Assembly: GCA_022565015.1 (NCBI GenBank)
Contig: JADFKI010000257.1
Location: 1-5,223, forward strand
DNA from: Chloroflexota bacterium
GTDB taxonomy: Bacteria; Chloroflexota; Dehalococcoidia; Lucifugimonadales; JADFKI01
Direction of reading: 5' to 3'
DNA length: 5,223 bases
The position numbers were made by a program, and so were the translations under genes. The notes below the pieces were generated by a model that saw only the letters and a list, made by a program, of their open reading frames with translations, did not search any database and was not told where the DNA came from. This document shows, piece by piece, positions 4,497 through 5,223 of the stretch; position 1 is the stretch's first letter; every line of letters starts with the position of its first letter.

Positions 4497-5223
4497 ATGG
4501 CTCTAGCACCGTCCGTACCATTGTTGGAACCGCATGTCGAGCTTCCGACGGACGAGGAGTTGCCTGGGCTCTCTTCTCGACGAAAGATGGGTCTGGGAGA
4601 CCTTCTGCGCAAACCTGGGTCAGCCTCAAGAAGCTCCACACCGCATCAGGCCCAGACAGATCCGCTACACCCCCGGAAAGCGCGCCATGGTCAGTTACAT
4701 TGCGGAGTGGAATCGAGACGAGTGGGTCGAGGAAGACCAGTTCGCAGCGGAATTAGATGCCGATGGGTCCACGAGGTTCTTCCACTACCCGGATGACCCC
4801 GCTCTACCCGGCCTGCGTAGCGCAGCATCCGCCGTCGAAGCACAGGACCTCGTCACCAGGTACGTTCCCGTGGCGCCGAGTGTCGTTCGTGTGGAGGCGG
4901 TGCGATACAGGCCCATGACGAGGGCCGTGCTGCGCCACACCGCCCGCTGGAAGAAGTCCGGCGGCGGCAGAATATCGCTCTTTGTACGAGTGATGCCTCC
5001 GGATAAGCTGCCAAGGCTGCTAACGGCCTGGGACCTCGCCGAGCAGTCCGGGTTCGTACTTCCAAAGCTGATGGGTTCCTGGAATGAGGGCGGTGTTGTC
5101 TGGATGAACAAGATCAGGGGCAAGACCGTACGCAAAAGGATTCAGGCAGGGAAGGCCCCGGAGCCGGGCCTGCTGATTGACGCCGTCGCCAGGCTCTGGT
5201 CGGCGCCTCTGAAAGACGGTCAG
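4497..5223 (+). CDS. APH-like phosphotransferase, N-terminal part, frameshifted and cut by the right edge
   Basis: The gene starts at ATG 4497 after GGAGAGG (4485-4491) and reads MALAPSVPLLEPHVELP to ELPGL (codon 25, ending 4571). It then continues in the next frame from about 4567 (GSLLDERWVWETF) and stays open to the edge, 219 further codons. The joined protein shows the style of aminoglycoside/maltokinase-like phosphotransferases with two related N-terminal halves: RYTPGKRAMVSYIAEW (4663-4710) and RYRPMTRAVLRHTARW (4903-4950), each preceded by LPGL. Then come a beta strand SLFVRV, where the usual ATP-binding Lys appears as Arg (codon 4987-4989), and 'VVWMNKIRGKTV', like the hinge region. 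The catalytic HxD...N loop would lie beyond the window, so substrate and activity cannot be judged. Read alone, the 4497 frame ends at 4796 in sequence that does not look like protein. A start at ATG 4534 in the long frame is possible but lacks a good ribosome site. It may be a recent pseudogene or carry a sequence error. Confidence 0.7.
4557..4578 (+). other. Frameshift site in the phosphotransferase gene
   Basis: Coding sense moves from the frame of 4497 (ending ELPGL, 4557-4571) to the frame beginning GSLLD (4567-4581). The two readings overlap by five bases, GGCTC (4567-4571). Adding a second GGCTC would give ELPGL-GSLLDERW in one frame, aligned with LPGL-RSAAS in the second half of the protein (from 4804). 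So loss of one copy of a 5-bp tandem repeat explains the break. A single-base insertion is an alternative. Confidence 0.6.

Noticed and set aside
3967..4641. 224-codon minus-strand frame rich in Arg, Pro and Ser
   Set aside because: It is the complement of the Asp-Ser-Pro repeats and only inherits their periodicity.
4785..5135. 116-codon minus-strand frame
   Set aside because: It is the shadow of the phosphotransferase frame, which has internal duplication and kinase-like motifs.

Overview
The window reads as one direction of transcription: every gene I can support is on the + strand. The organism is probably an uncultured member of the Chloroflexota (SAR202/Dehalococcoidia-like). I infer this from the secreted protein with a long Thr-Pro-Ser linker and an Fn3-like C-terminus, and from the style of the two-part phosphotransferase. 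No marker gene is present, so the placement is tentative.

Layout. Positions 2-127 hold the last 41 codons of a gene resembling a 5'-3' exonuclease (PolA N-terminal type), followed by a small terminator-like hairpin. At 310-1947 lies a membrane sensor protein: two membrane segments, an extracytoplasmic sensor domain, HAMP, a coiled coil, a histidine-kinase-like dimerisation segment, and a receiver domain. It has no ATPase domain. A 124-bp MITE-like element flanked by TA (1945-2072) sits exactly in its stop codon and carries a second, inner palindrome. At 2141-3379 lies a membrane-anchored extracellular protein with a Thr/Pro/Ser linker and an Fn3-like domain, preceded by a nested hairpin that abuts its Shine-Dalgarno sequence. 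Positions 3380-3788 are a 409-bp gap with no convincing gene but with several inverted repeats, ending in a structured leader. At 3789-4454 lies a secreted, extremely acidic Asp-Ser-Pro repeat protein. From 4497 to the right edge runs the N-terminal part of an APH-like phosphotransferase. Its reading frame is broken near codon 25, so it shows up only when two frames are joined.

How the genes relate. The first three genes have no obvious shared pathway. The sensor protein looks like a signalling adaptor that would need a kinase supplied from elsewhere. The two secreted proteins point to cell-surface or extracellular-matrix functions. The Asp-Ser-Pro protein and the phosphotransferase are only 42 bp apart with no visible terminator, so they may be co-transcribed. 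The points most worth a second look are the leader and product of the Asp-Ser-Pro gene, the ATPase-less kinase, the stop-codon MITE, and the 5-bp deletion inferred in the phosphotransferase.
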